Source of the DNA: Haemonchus contortus
Lineage: Eukaryota > Nematoda > Chromadorea > Rhabditida > Trichostrongylidae
DNA length: 64,000 bases
Direction: 5' to 3'
Assembly (NCBI GenBank): GCA_000469685.2
Contig: LS997566.1
Span: 27,035,932-27,099,931 of the forward strand
Below the pieces are notes generated by a model, which saw nothing but the letters and a program-made list of their open reading frames with translations, was not told where the DNA came from and did not search any database. A program made the translations under genes and the position numbers. Below are positions 37,269 to 49,700 of the stretch, one piece after another; the first letter of the stretch is position 1; the number at the start of each line of letters is the position of its first letter.

Positions 37269-40200
37269 TAACCGGTTGCCATAAATTTTCATGAACATAT
37301 GAATGTACACTCGATTTGCAATTCTTATTCCTTGACACTATCGATTCATTACTTCATCATGGCGAAGAGAAGGTGTAAGCAGTTCACATGAAAAGGAGAG
37401 AAAAACTCTTCTCCTAATGTTATGATTTTGAGAAGGGGCCAAAGCATGCATGATGTCTCACAGTTCATTTTTTCGTTTCTTAAATTTTTCTCTTTATGTT
37501 GAGTGCTTTTCAATATTTAGTTCGAAAAAGTCAACTAGCTCGTACATTCGCTACTAACTATGGCTTCGACACCAACTTTGCGCGAAGCCCTTCAGGATTT
37601 TAATCTTCAACAACCTTCATGATGATTGAATAAGATCATCTGAACTGTCAGAACTGTATAGAAAATCTGCCAGGACACATCGAAAAGAACGCCTTTCAGA
37701 AGTACCATAAAGGGATGCCCACCATTACTGTTCGAAAAGTTGCGAGAAAAGTTCGGACCAGCAATTTACTGCTCTCACTTCATAACTAAGCTATTTTTAA
37801 ATTTTTTCTTTCAGGATGTACTATAAAATAGCTTAGCTCGCCGAGCTTTAGGCAGTGGTGAATTGATATTTTGGAAATGTTCAGTTCTGAAGTCCCCCGC
37901 AGAATTTTTCCGGGTTTCTATGAGCCTATCATTTGCAACGACGCTCGCTGTGATCACAGATATGTAGATAGGAAGCATTCGTGACATTACAGCCGAGTCT
38001 GATCTCGGTGAACGTATGCCTTTTCGTCGAAGAAAGGGAACATTCTGCAAATTATTATTCATTTGAATAAGTGTTTATTTCTTAGATGAGGAGACAGTTA
38101 GTCCACTTCATGCAAGGAATTCCGGTTGTCTGTCGTGTATAGTAATTTAAGACTCCCTGTTTTTTTTTTGAGTTCTTCACAGCAGAGTATTAAAATACTT
38201 ACCCATTACACCGCTGGCTAGAGTCGTATCCACGACCGTGAGTGAGCGGAAGATTTTCAAGTGCCATTTTCGACCATCGCCAATGATTTGAAAAAATTTG
38301 GGAAGGTGAAGGAGATGGATTAGTGGTAATTCATGAGTTTGAATGATAATGAGAGACCTATGTAACACGGAAATGCTCCAGAAGTTGAGCGACCTCGGCT
38401 ATGTAACCCTAGTTCATCCAGTATGCCCACCTGTAAATAACGGCTTACCATATTCTAAACCACCGCAACAACATCATCAAAGGCGGGGTGTTAAGAAGTG
38501 AGACAGATGCTGAACTTGTCTTTAGCATTTCATTGCTTCCAGAAGTTCGAGTTCGAACTGCAATGATCTCATAAAGCGTTGGTAGGAATGTGTAGATTCC
38601 AGTGATGATCATTGTGTTTGACAATGTGAAAGGTAAAAGACATGAGAAAATCTTTGCTGCTCCTTTAAGCGTTGAATTTGTCGCAGTGATCTCTGTCAGT
38701 AAATATCAAAAATTCTGGCAACATTTTATCGTATCTACTGACTTTATTTGAGGTTTTCGTAGGGAATTCCTCACCGAGTAGCTCACAGAATGTCGTGTAA
38801 AAAATCGACCTAAGAAGCATTGATTCCGGAGCATATGCGAGCTTGATATGAGTTTTTTGCAAGTACAGACAGCATATAGGACTAATGGGAACTTCACTAA
38901 GGACTTTTCAAAAAACTTATATTAACTGACAGAGTACAAGGTCAACATCGGGTTTAGCACATTCAGAGAGTGGAAGAACACACATAGCAGTCTGAATCAT
39001 TCTTTTTTTTTTGGAAGACGATGTAAATATTTGATGCATTCCGCTCGTATCATAAATGCTTCGCTTTTCACTGCCGAGTGTTCGTTGCACCACTTCTGGA
39101 CAACAAACTTCCCTAACCCTATCGTCTATCCTTGCTGCATCCTCCAGCCATCCCTCAGCGGTTCTTCTCCAAATAGTAAGCTTCTGGAAGCGTGAGCTTA
39201 AGATAAAATACCTTTGATGTTACCTCCACTTACGTCATCACAATTTGACAGAATTTGAGTAAAAAAATGAGGAAAAGGTATTTCCGAAAGGTCTTCAAAT
39301 CGAAAGCGTTGTAATATGCTCACAATCTCGTGAAGAAATTTCAAAATATACAGGGTTAACAACAGAGTAGCGTAATGGGAATGAAGACTAAGACGTGTGT
39401 AATGGAAATAAGAGAGAAATGGGAACGAAACAGTCAAGCTCTCTCAATCTGTAGGGTGCGCACTCAACCTATAGAGTATCACCTCCTGCGGCAACGGATC
39501 TCGGCTCCCTCAGCGGTGAACGAAAGAGAACCATCACGTCGGAACTTCAGAGCACTGTATCTCGTGAACAGTTTTACCTGAAGGCCTTGTAAGGCAGACG
39601 ACTATATTATTCTAGTCTAGACTGACATAACAATGATAAATTACCATATTAAGCAGAGGCTACATCAAGCGACAAGTCGGAGACTGTTTCAAAGAAGTAT
39701 TTTGCTTATAAATAAAAAGAAGGCAATCATTTGTTCGCCTTACATCGGCTGAGAAACTTCCTTGCGGGAGCCTCCTGGGTGCTAATGCACTTTATAGTGA
39801 GACCCGATTCTGTGTAGGCGATTTTGTGAGCGGCTCCAATAATACATGATTCCAGTACGGCGTAGAATACACCTCGTTTGATATTATATTTCATTCGAAG
39901 AATTTTTTCAATTATTTCACCTCACTTTGATTCTGACATCGTTGCATGCTAAGGAGGGTGAGCGTTGATGGAAGAGGTGGTTCTTTAGTGAATAGTATGC
40001 ACTCATCGTGGGCCATTAATAGACATTTTCCTCGAGTTCAACCGGACCTGCTTCCCATCCCTTCCCTCTGTAAAGTAAAAAAACACTGTGATAAGTTGTA
40101 AGTCTCAATTATACCACCCTCATGCTCCCTTCACCGTTGCTTCCGCGACCCACGCACGTATCTTCTCCGTGCATCTGTTTTGAAACCCACTTTCTTTGTT

Positions 40201-43200
40201 ATGGATTCTTGATGGGAATCCGATTTCCTTGACTGCTCTGTTGCCATTCCTCCTGCAACTGATTTGCATTCTTGGCTCTTGTTCTCTGAGGTCATGCCAT
40301 TAATCCCTTGGCATACTGGCTTTTTTTTTTATTTTCGTCATTCTAGCCGAATGGCTGTGATGAGTGGTCCTTCATATAAAAGCCCACGATTTTTGGTTGT
40401 TTCGGTGTTCTTGCGATAAATGTTTTGTCTGGCTCATGCTGAATTTATCTGCTTGACTTGAATATATGATTTTTCGGATTATCTTCAACAGGAATTGATA
40501 TTGCTGTTTTATAGGAGGTAACCATAAACTTCACTTTGTCTGAGGAGCATCCAAAGGGGTGAATCCTTATCTCGTGGTCTCCCTCGTTTCATTTTATAAA
40601 GTTTCATGGGAGTTCTTGACGAGTTTTGTGTAATCTGAGCTCGTCATTGGTGTGCTTCTGCGACCAGATTCTTCGAAAAGCCTCTTCCACCCGATAGTGA
40701 TTCAGATGACATCATCCAATACGCTACCTGTCTGCCCAACTTCTAATGTCTTTTTTCGAAAGATCGCCACTTTGAGGGATTTGCTTTGTTTTCCGGTTTC
40801 ATCCCTTCATGAATTGTTTGGCGTACGCATCTTCGAGTGTCCCGCAAGAGAACAAATGCATAAAATAGTCTCCCATGACTGGTTTTAAATTAGGAGCCTG
40901 TGTGTCTGAAAATTCTGCTCGTTTTGCAATGATTTCAATAAAGGAGTGATTAACATTCGATGTTCACCAGTTGCACTCTCTTCAGCCGCTCGTATCGATC
41001 ACCTCATAGAGAGTTCCTGCCAGCATTTTCAACGACCGTTGCTTGTCGCATATCATTTCACCCCAGCCTTCACGCCATTATGACGTCTTTATCATGCCGA
41101 TAATTTGACGGAACGTCCCCGAATCAATGTTCAATCTTTTATTGCCGTCATTACATGTGAATCTATAAAGCGACTGTTTTTTTATCATGCTCATCTTTTC
41201 AACATTTTCAATACTTGCTGGCCATCCCTAACTTTCGCAAGATCCTCATCCCGGAAATCAATGTAAATTGGTTTTCTGTTCAAAGAAATATCAAAACGAG
41301 CAGCTTAAAACGAAGTGCACATGTTCCATTTGAATTTTTACGCCGTTGCAGTCGCTATTAGTCTGCCTCTATCCCAATCTCTATTCGCACGTTGCCTCGC
41401 TCGTTGTGCTCGTCCTATCCCTTGAAGGCACAGTTTACGATAATTTTAAAGTACCCTGCCAAAGTTGGAAAGCGAAAGGTAGTGCATTGGTTGAGAAAAG
41501 AGCGAGAAAAACAGCAGAACTTGTGAAACAGAAGTCTAAAAGTAGTAAGGTCATAGTTCCATGACGGAAGTGGCATGAAAGGGGTATCGATACAGAATTT
41601 TGGCTGTTACAATCGCGTGAAGAGCTGTCCGAGACTGCCTTTCACTGACGTCATGGTTTACGATCAGTTGTTTAGGTTCCCAACATGGGTGTCCCTATGA
41701 ATGATACAGCCTCTACAATGCCGTTAAGACTCGTCCACCCTTAGGTGTGGCATACAGAAGATACTAACTTCGAACCTTAGTAGCCCCCTATCTAGGCCAC
41801 CGTCCGATCTGATAATGCCACGTACGATATACGGGTGAGACCACAGAAACATCTCAAGGGGGTATCTCTGAAAGCATTTTCATCGTGACCTCTGCCTCAG
41901 AGTAAGTTCGAGGTTTGCAATCTCGTGATCACTGTAGACGAGTTTCCTTCCGATATGTACTCTACCCTCTGATTTTTCCTCTTCTTTCAGGTGCTCCGCT
42001 GCTGCTCGAGTAGCCTTCTACACTATTTCCTTTAATGTGCATTTCTCAAGATACGGGTTTTTACTATGTAACGATTGCTATCATTATTGCAACATCACTG
42101 TTTTATTGTAGGTAAGCGATCATACAATTTCAAATGATACTAATTTAATCAGCATTCAAGTGCCGATGGAAGGCTGAATGGAAGATAATGATCATTTTCT
42201 TTTTGAGGCTCTCCTTCTGTATAGTAAAGCCAACGAACTTCTCTTTTGCGTGTAAAATATCAGAGATGTCATTGTATGGAGGGATCTCCTTGTCAATACA
42301 TTGCAATCACATCAAAGAGGAGGAGGCCTAACGGGCGAAGAGTATAGAAAAAGGCTTGACTGAGAAACAATAAGGCAAAAGGATGGGTGAAAATTCGCTG
42401 CCTTCCAAGTCGAAACACCAAGAAGCAAACAGTTGCAAATTCAGAGTTGCTCTGTACCGCAGTCATTTAGTACCACTGAGTTCATGTCAAATTTCTCATG
42501 CGTTTTTCTCTGCTCACCGAAGAAAAGGCCGGTACTCTTGTACCGCTCCACCTATTCTACTCGCCATAAATATGCAACAGTCATTGGAGAGTCATTGTCT
42601 CCGTTAATAACTGCAACATCACAGCAAGCTCACCAATACCATTGCAATACAATCTTCGCTACTAGCCAATCCAAGGTCTTGCACTGCGATCTTATGTGAA
42701 TGCACCAGTCCAGTTCGAAACAAGTGGCCTTTTTTCTTCACTTGACAATATTAGAATGCGTCATATGTATAGTTGTGGCCCGAGAAACCAGTTGTGTTTG
42801 ATGTTGCAGAGCCCATATCATTCCTGTGTTGCCATTACATTCTACGTCGGCTTAGTTCGTTTTTGAAGTGGCAATGCATTTGTTTTTTCGATTCGATCCT
42901 GTCGATTTTCTTTTACGAAATTTCGGTGAAAGGTTCCGTTAGTGTTCGAAAAAAAAAACAAGACCTAATAAGATGCAGCGATGTGGCTCAACCGCTTTTA
43001 CTCTGGCTGCAGGGCTTCTGTAGTCTTTTGGTTGGTCCACTTTGAAGAAGCACACACACCTCCTAGAAACAACCTACTCAGCACTTTGAAACAAGTTATT
43101 TGCGGTTTCGGAAGGTATCAGGACGACGTACTGCTCATAGTTGCGGTGCTTTTTTCTAACTCTTTGCATATGTATGGTAACTTAGGCTAGGGGCTAGCAA

Positions 43201-43413
43201 TATAAAACGACAAAAGTATGTGAAATAACTGTTGCTTGGGAAGATATAGATGAAAAATTATTATGTAGTCTATCTCGAATCCGATGTTTTCCGTATCTGA
43301 CAAGCTACTGGATCTTTAACAACAATAAAATTATGGCGAAGGAGACTTAAATTAGACACCCTTCTAAATTTCTTCTGAACTCGTCATCTGGAATTTCGAT
43401 GCCATCTTGCTGC
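37269..43413. other. Long stretch without supported genes
   Basis: Weak hints only. On the minus strand at about 38520-38900 there are hydrophobic open pieces (TFLPTLYEIIAV; SMLLRSIFYTTFCELL) that could be receptor-like exons, but splice phases do not join. At about 40667-40746 a plus-strand frame reads FEKPLPPDSDSDDIIQYA up to a stop, possibly a last exon. At 41346-41564 another frame follows a TTGCAG. A dispersed repeat resembling 19550-19760 lies at 41690-41890. Confidence 0.3.
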
Positions 43414-43485
43414 CATTCCCCAGTCTCATAAGACTCATGCGGGAGATTGGAAATCCCACATGAGTGTTCTGAGACTGGGGGAATG
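43414..43485. repeat. 72-nt hairpin
   Basis: CATTCCCCAGTCTCATAAGA pairs with the inverse ending at 43485 (TGTTCTGAGACTGGGGGAAT), then CTCATG with CATGAG and GGGA with TCCC around a short loop (TTGGAAA). The stem is about 30 bp with a few bulges. It lies about 260 bp upstream of the first SDR exon I could place. Size and bulging resemble an animal microRNA precursor, but a tiny MITE is equally possible. Confidence 0.6.
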
Positions 43486-43746
43486 ACCCCGATCAAGGCG
43501 TCTTTATATCGTAGGCTGATTTCAGTGAGCCCTCACTGAACGTTATATTAAAGTAACTATTCAGTGGCAAGTGCGAATGGCACATTGTTACTTATGCATT
43601 TTTTTTTATTTTTTTTTTAAATTTAGCCTGTCGCGGTTGATGCGACTGCCATTTAGAATAATCCCTCAGACTGTGGAAAGCTTGTCACATTTCTCATTCA
43701 AAACACTTTTGAAGCGTTTAATATTCCTTTAACACTTTATTTTGAG

Positions 43747-46700
43747 GAAATATATAAGAGGCACACGATTCGAAGAGAGCGTTCGAGCGGATGGAAAGAT
43801 CGTTGCCGTCACAGGTGCTAACTCCGGTATTGGTGAGTTGGGAACATGTAAATTCCATTTCGAGAGAATCAGCAGTTGCGAAAAGATTATTCGTTTTTTT
43901 GGTGCTTGAGATCCGTTACCATTACTTTGCCCTGCGCCTATACTTTGAATTTTTTTGGAGATATCAAACAGAATATCCCACGAAATCCAACAAGAAGAAT
44001 ACAGTCGTTTGATGCTCCTCGAGCTGGTATGTTCTCCTGTACCGACTACACCCTTCAGTCGACAAACAGGGCAGCGGGAGTCACTGCACTCAAGAATCAC
44101 TGCGCTCAAGTGCGCTCTGTGATCTAGGGGTCGAGTTCCAGAGAGATATGTAGTCAACCGGGACTTTGGCCTCTCTGAGATGGATTGCTTGGTTACAGAT
44201 CTGCCTCCAAATATAGCAGTATCAACCTGGATAATGGTTGCTACCATATTGCTAGGAAGTTGGTTGCGTAAGCTTCCCATACATTGTAAATGACATGCTC
44301 AAAAAGGCTACGCATTCAATTTCATGCATAATGCTAGTTCCGTTTTGACATTCTTAGCATGCTGCTGCTTATCATACTCATTGTACCGGATTCCTCGTCG
44401 TCCTGATCATTTGGTGAAAATGCCGCCAGCTCAAAACAGACTATGTTCACTTTAGCAAACCTGCGGTGTTTTTCCTGTTCTAGAAGGAAAGAGAAGAACA
44501 AGGTCACTTTTGGGTCAGGAGCCTTCTTTAGGAACTTACAACCTTTTGACGCTCGAGTTGCGCTCCACCTGCAACGTGGCTTGCAGAGTGTTTTTATTTC
44601 ATGCCCATGAATCGGAATCTGTCAAAAACAGACTTATGTAGTTTCTTACGTGGTCCAGAAAAGTAATGATCTCACATCTAATCTGCTCCAATCCGTTTCA
44701 AGTAAATGGTGGTCAAAGGGAGCCATGCCAGGACAATCGTGTGACTAGACTAACAAGGAAGGTCTTTCAGGGCGTGGGACGCTTTTTAAAAATGGTTTTT
44801 TGCATGGTATAGGGGCATGAGCACTGAGTATAAAACTATGGTTCATTTCCGCTAAATGGCCTTCTGAATGCCAAAAAACGACTGAAAACTATTTTGTCAG
44901 AAATCGCCGTTTTAACCCACTCAGCGTCGTTTGTTTCATTCATGGCGTCGACTTTCCGTACAGTAGAAGGCGCCAGTTGACTGCGCATCGAAAGTAATGT
45001 GAAAGGTAGCCAAAAAGGGGGCCACATGTTGAAAAGAGCGGAGAAGTTTCATATAGGCTCTCTACGGTTGAGCTGTTAGCAACGTCGGATGGTGTGGTGG
45101 ATAGCGATGTGGACTTCGAGGAAGGACGACTGGGATGGGTTGATGGTTCGGAAACTCCGGGCTTTGCCGTTTTTGCATTTTATGCTGCCACCTCCAGATT
45201 GGCTCCATATTGCACCAGGGCCAAAGCAAGTGCCTGACTGGTCATGGTCGTGCCCAGGACCAGCCAGGCACACCTCCACAAACCGTCAGAATTTGTTGTG
45301 TGGAGCGCTATCAGTGGAGGGGCTTCCAGGCTTCACACTCCTAGGGGAGTATAAAGGTGCCTCTTAAATTCACACTTAATAAGTGTTGTAATGGGGGGGG
45401 GGGGTCCGAAACCTATAATATGGTTCCTATTTGATGAAGCTGTCCTCGACCTCGTTCGTCAATGCAAAGACAACAGGTTCCCCGATTCCGACCTTCCTCT
45501 GAAAGTCCACTGCGGACTCCTGTGGGAGAACCAATCAGGCTCTCCTTCAATTCATCTTCTTGCTGAAGCATCCATGAGCATTAGGCTTGATATAAAAAGC
45601 TGACAGCCCTGAAGGAAATCATCTAGCGCCGGATCACTAATGATGACTAGATGAAGGGTTTCGGCGATACCCGTTCCCAACCTACGATCCCCTAACTTCG
45701 CGTCCGTGTGAAGGGCTGGCAGGACACGAACAAGAAGGACATCGCTGAAGTCGAGGTGACTATAGAAGATGAGTGACTGATTGTGAGGAGAGAAGGAAAT
45801 GGAGATGACCAACCGGAATAGTGGACAAAAACCCTTCAACGGCGCGACATCAACGGTAGGGTAAAAAACGGTGAGATCATCGGAATTAGATGAGCCTTTC
45901 ATCAATTTTGAAGGAATACCGTCGAAATAGAACAACAATCAAACCATCACTGTCCATACCATTTAAAGAATTGTATGGACTGTGCAATGTCCATACAATG
46001 TCCGAAGACCAGATGATGTGATATCGAGTTTTTGGACTACAAACTACGTGAGGAAGTTGAGGAAGGGGGGGGGGGGTAGGAAAGGAGGATTCGGAGGTAG
46101 GAACGGAGGACTGGGAGTGTTGAGCCTGGAAGCTCCTTCACTGTTCACTGATAGTGCGTCACACAAGAAATTCCAACGGCCTGTAGAGGTTATGTACCTG
46201 GGTGGTCCTGGTCACGACCATGACCAGTCAGGCACTTGCTTTGGTCCTGGTGCAATATGGAGCCAATCTGGAGGTGGCAGCATAAAATGCAAAAGCGGAA
46301 AAGCCCGGAGATTCCGAACCACCAACACCTCCTAGTCGTCGTTCCTCAAAGTCCACATCGCTATCCACCACACCATCCGACGCTGCTTGCAGCTTAACCG
46401 TGGAGAGGCTATATGGAACTTCCCCGCACTTTTCAACATGTGGCCCCCTTTTTTGACTACCTTTCACGTTATTTTTGATGAGCTGTCAACTGGCGCCTTC
46501 TACTGTACGGACAGTCGACGCCATGAATGAAACAAACGACGCTGAGTGGGTTAAAACGGCGATTTCTGACAAAATAGTTTTCAGTCGTTTTTTGGCATTC
46601 AGAAGGCCATTTAGCGGAAATGAACCATAGTTTTATACTCAGTGCTCATGCCCCTATACCATGCAAAAAACCATTTTCAAAAAGCGTCCCACGCCCTGAA

Positions 46701-49700
46701 AGACCTTCCTTGTAAGTTATAGAAGCCAAAGTAACAAAGGTTTCCGTGAAATAAGTGAAAGCATGTGGGATGTGCATGTGTGTGGGTGGGCATAAAAGTT
46801 CATGACGTTGATCAATTCCTTTTTGAAATGGGTCTGAACAGATAGCGGTCCAAGCATCGAAACGCGGACCGTTGAAGTGTGATGATGTGCCACTTGGAAC
46901 TACACACCACTTTCTCCAATTTACTTTCATAAAATGAGATGTGTATCTGTTTTTAACAACTGGACATATGGACAATTGCTTCAGGGCAAGCCATAACTGC
47001 TGAGCTCAATCGGCGTGGTGCAACTGTGTATATGCTGATTCGGGATAAACAACGAGGCGCGGAATGTATAAAGAGACTGGAAAAGGTATAGATGCTATTG
47101 GAAAAATTAGTTCGTTCCCAAAACATTCGAACTGATAGGAAGGATGTGATCCAAAGAGGCTTATCATTCGCTATCTGGATTTGGCTGTTCTCAGCTCTGT
47201 GAGGGATTTCGTGAAGGAATTTTGCAAAGGTTGCTTCAGTTTGGAAATCCAGCCGTATGACCAGTTTTGTTTTTTCGACCTTATATTCGTCAAAAGTGAA
47301 GGAGTGCCAAGAGCAAGTGCGCCTATTTAAGAAGTGCCTCGTCTCGACATCCTCATTTGCAATGCTGGCGTTCTGTGTGTGCCCACTTTCACGAAAACTG
47401 TCGATGGATTCGAAAAAACGTGGCAATGTAACTACTTAGGTAGGTATGTATATGTTCAGTACTAGAATTCCACTAACAAACACAAATGGTCAAGCTATTA
47501 CATTTTGTGTATTGAGAGAACAAATCGGTTTTTGATTTGATGACTGGGAGTGCTTGGACCGAAAACTATACATGGGAATGGGAGCTTCTTTTCTGCCTCA
47601 AAAAGTGTAATTGATGTTGAAAGTGTGCAGCAGAAATGCTCTATTGTTATGTGCGCTCAACATGACTTTTATTCCTTGGAAGACGAACTGAAAATCTCGA
47701 GCCACCAGATTTCACTGCATTTCGGCTGTCTTGCTGCTGATTGGCGCCTTTCAAAATGACTCTTTCGAAAGGAACCTCCTTTTCTCAGAGAACTCATTCA
47801 TAACTCATCTACTTGGCTTTTCTTCTGCCATATGCATGTATATTAGGATGGCAAATAAGTCCTGCGACAAAAAATTTGAAAATTGGTATCAACAGTGTGA
47901 ATACGGTAGCAAGGGTTATAAATTTGTAGGACATTCCCCGGGCAATTAACACAGGAGTGAATAATGGCACGCGTGTGGGCTTTCGCCCGATTCGTACGAT
48001 CACCTTCTACTAAGCACTCCAAGGAAAAAACGCGGGTGTAGCGGTTCGAAATATCAGCTATCTATTCGATGCTAGCACTGCTCACCGATCGACGGTCAAC
48101 AGTCGGTTGGATCGCTTCACTGCAGGAGATACCAGCCTCCCGGGTAACGCAAGCATCATCCCCTAATTTGATGGATGTTGAAGGAATTCATCCACTATGA
48201 GTTGCTAAACGCAGACTGGATGGACACAGCTATCGCTTGCCTCTATGATCCCCTTCATTTGGCCAACGAGGTTAGAGAAGGACGAGCAAACCGTAAATCA
48301 GGTCCTTGCAGAGGGACTACGCAAGTGGAAAATTCGCCTTAGACCCACGTCAAGAGTTCACCAATCCCGCTTGGTTCCAGGTTACTCATCAGTCGTACAC
48401 CCGGAGTGTTCCCCCTTCTAACTACCAAACCTTTTTGAGCATCCCGCTGGTGGAAAGAAATTCGTAACTTAATGTGATCCAAAAACGGCAGTCAAGTACT
48501 TCTTTGAGTCACAGCTCCCTCACTCCTGAAGAGATGGCATCAGTGATTGGCTTAAATGATAAGAGAAGGTTGTTGACTTTTTCAGTAATTGATATTCCGA
48601 AAATTGATTGATATGAAAAAATTTAGAAATGATTCAAAAAGGTCTCCATTTTGTCGCAGGACTTATTTGCCAACCTAATAGCTAAATGCAGGATGACTAA
48701 AAATATGAGGCGATCTCATGTTTGAACTGAATCGATTAGTATCTTCATATTGCTTCAAAACTTTTCAAAATATTGGAATCTACACCAGAGACGTCATTGT
48801 ACATATGATCTCGTTTTAATACAAACTCTCACTACGGAGGCTCCGTAACACCGTTCCATCAACGAGTAGCTGTTCAAGAATGTACTGAAAAATTTTATTA
48901 TCGTGGGGTGAGTTGCGATCCACATTTCCACTTTCGAAATGTGGATCATTCGGTACTCCGCTCAACAACAATCTTTCGTACAATTGGGGTTCTTCCCATT
49001 TCTCCAACTTCCCAATCACGTGGTAAGGACGCTCATTCTCCAGGGTACTCGCGCAAGGGCAAGAGTTTATGGTCTCTCAAGCAAACCTTCTATGCTACCG
49101 AGCTCAAATATGAGTTTGCATTAAGCCGTACATATTCGTGTGGAAGGTAATAGCGCCGAAATATTTATCGAATAGTCCCCTCAAGTTATTACGACTTACT
49201 TCTTACTACGCTATTTACTTACTTACTTACTCGGACGCTCGTTGTCTGCTGATAATCCTCAGCGGCGAGCACACGCTCCCCTCCATTTTTGACGATTTCG
49301 AGCGGTTTGGGACCACTGTTGGCCAACATTTCTCTGAAGTTTCTTTAGTGAGTCACTCGTTGCAGGACGGCCAAGCGTGCGTTTAACCTTATGTGGGTAC
49401 CAGGATGTAACGCGGGTGGTAAACTCGTCGTTCGTTCGTCTGACCACGTGTCCCGCCCATAGCTTCTTTGCGTTCCACGCATATACTTCGCCATTATGAT
49501 GCCAGACATTGAGCGCATGTCTGCGCTGCGGAGGTTGAGACTTCCCTGTTTTGCGCGGTTGATCATTGGCAGCGTCCGCTCCAAAGCTTAGCATCCGCTA
49601 CTACGAGCTCTAAATGTTGCAACGCCCAATGTTGACATGTTGACGTACTGCTCCTACGTGGTTATGGATGCACTAGACCGTAGAGGATGGATGCATAAGC

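Noticed and set aside
38520..38900. Possible minus-strand chemoreceptor exons
   Set aside because: Hydrophobic pieces exist but I could not find splice borders giving a continuous frame, nor a family signature.
48816..49150. Overlapping frames as a small gene inside the SDR intron
   Set aside because: No motif, no splice signals, and frames on both strands are equally long.
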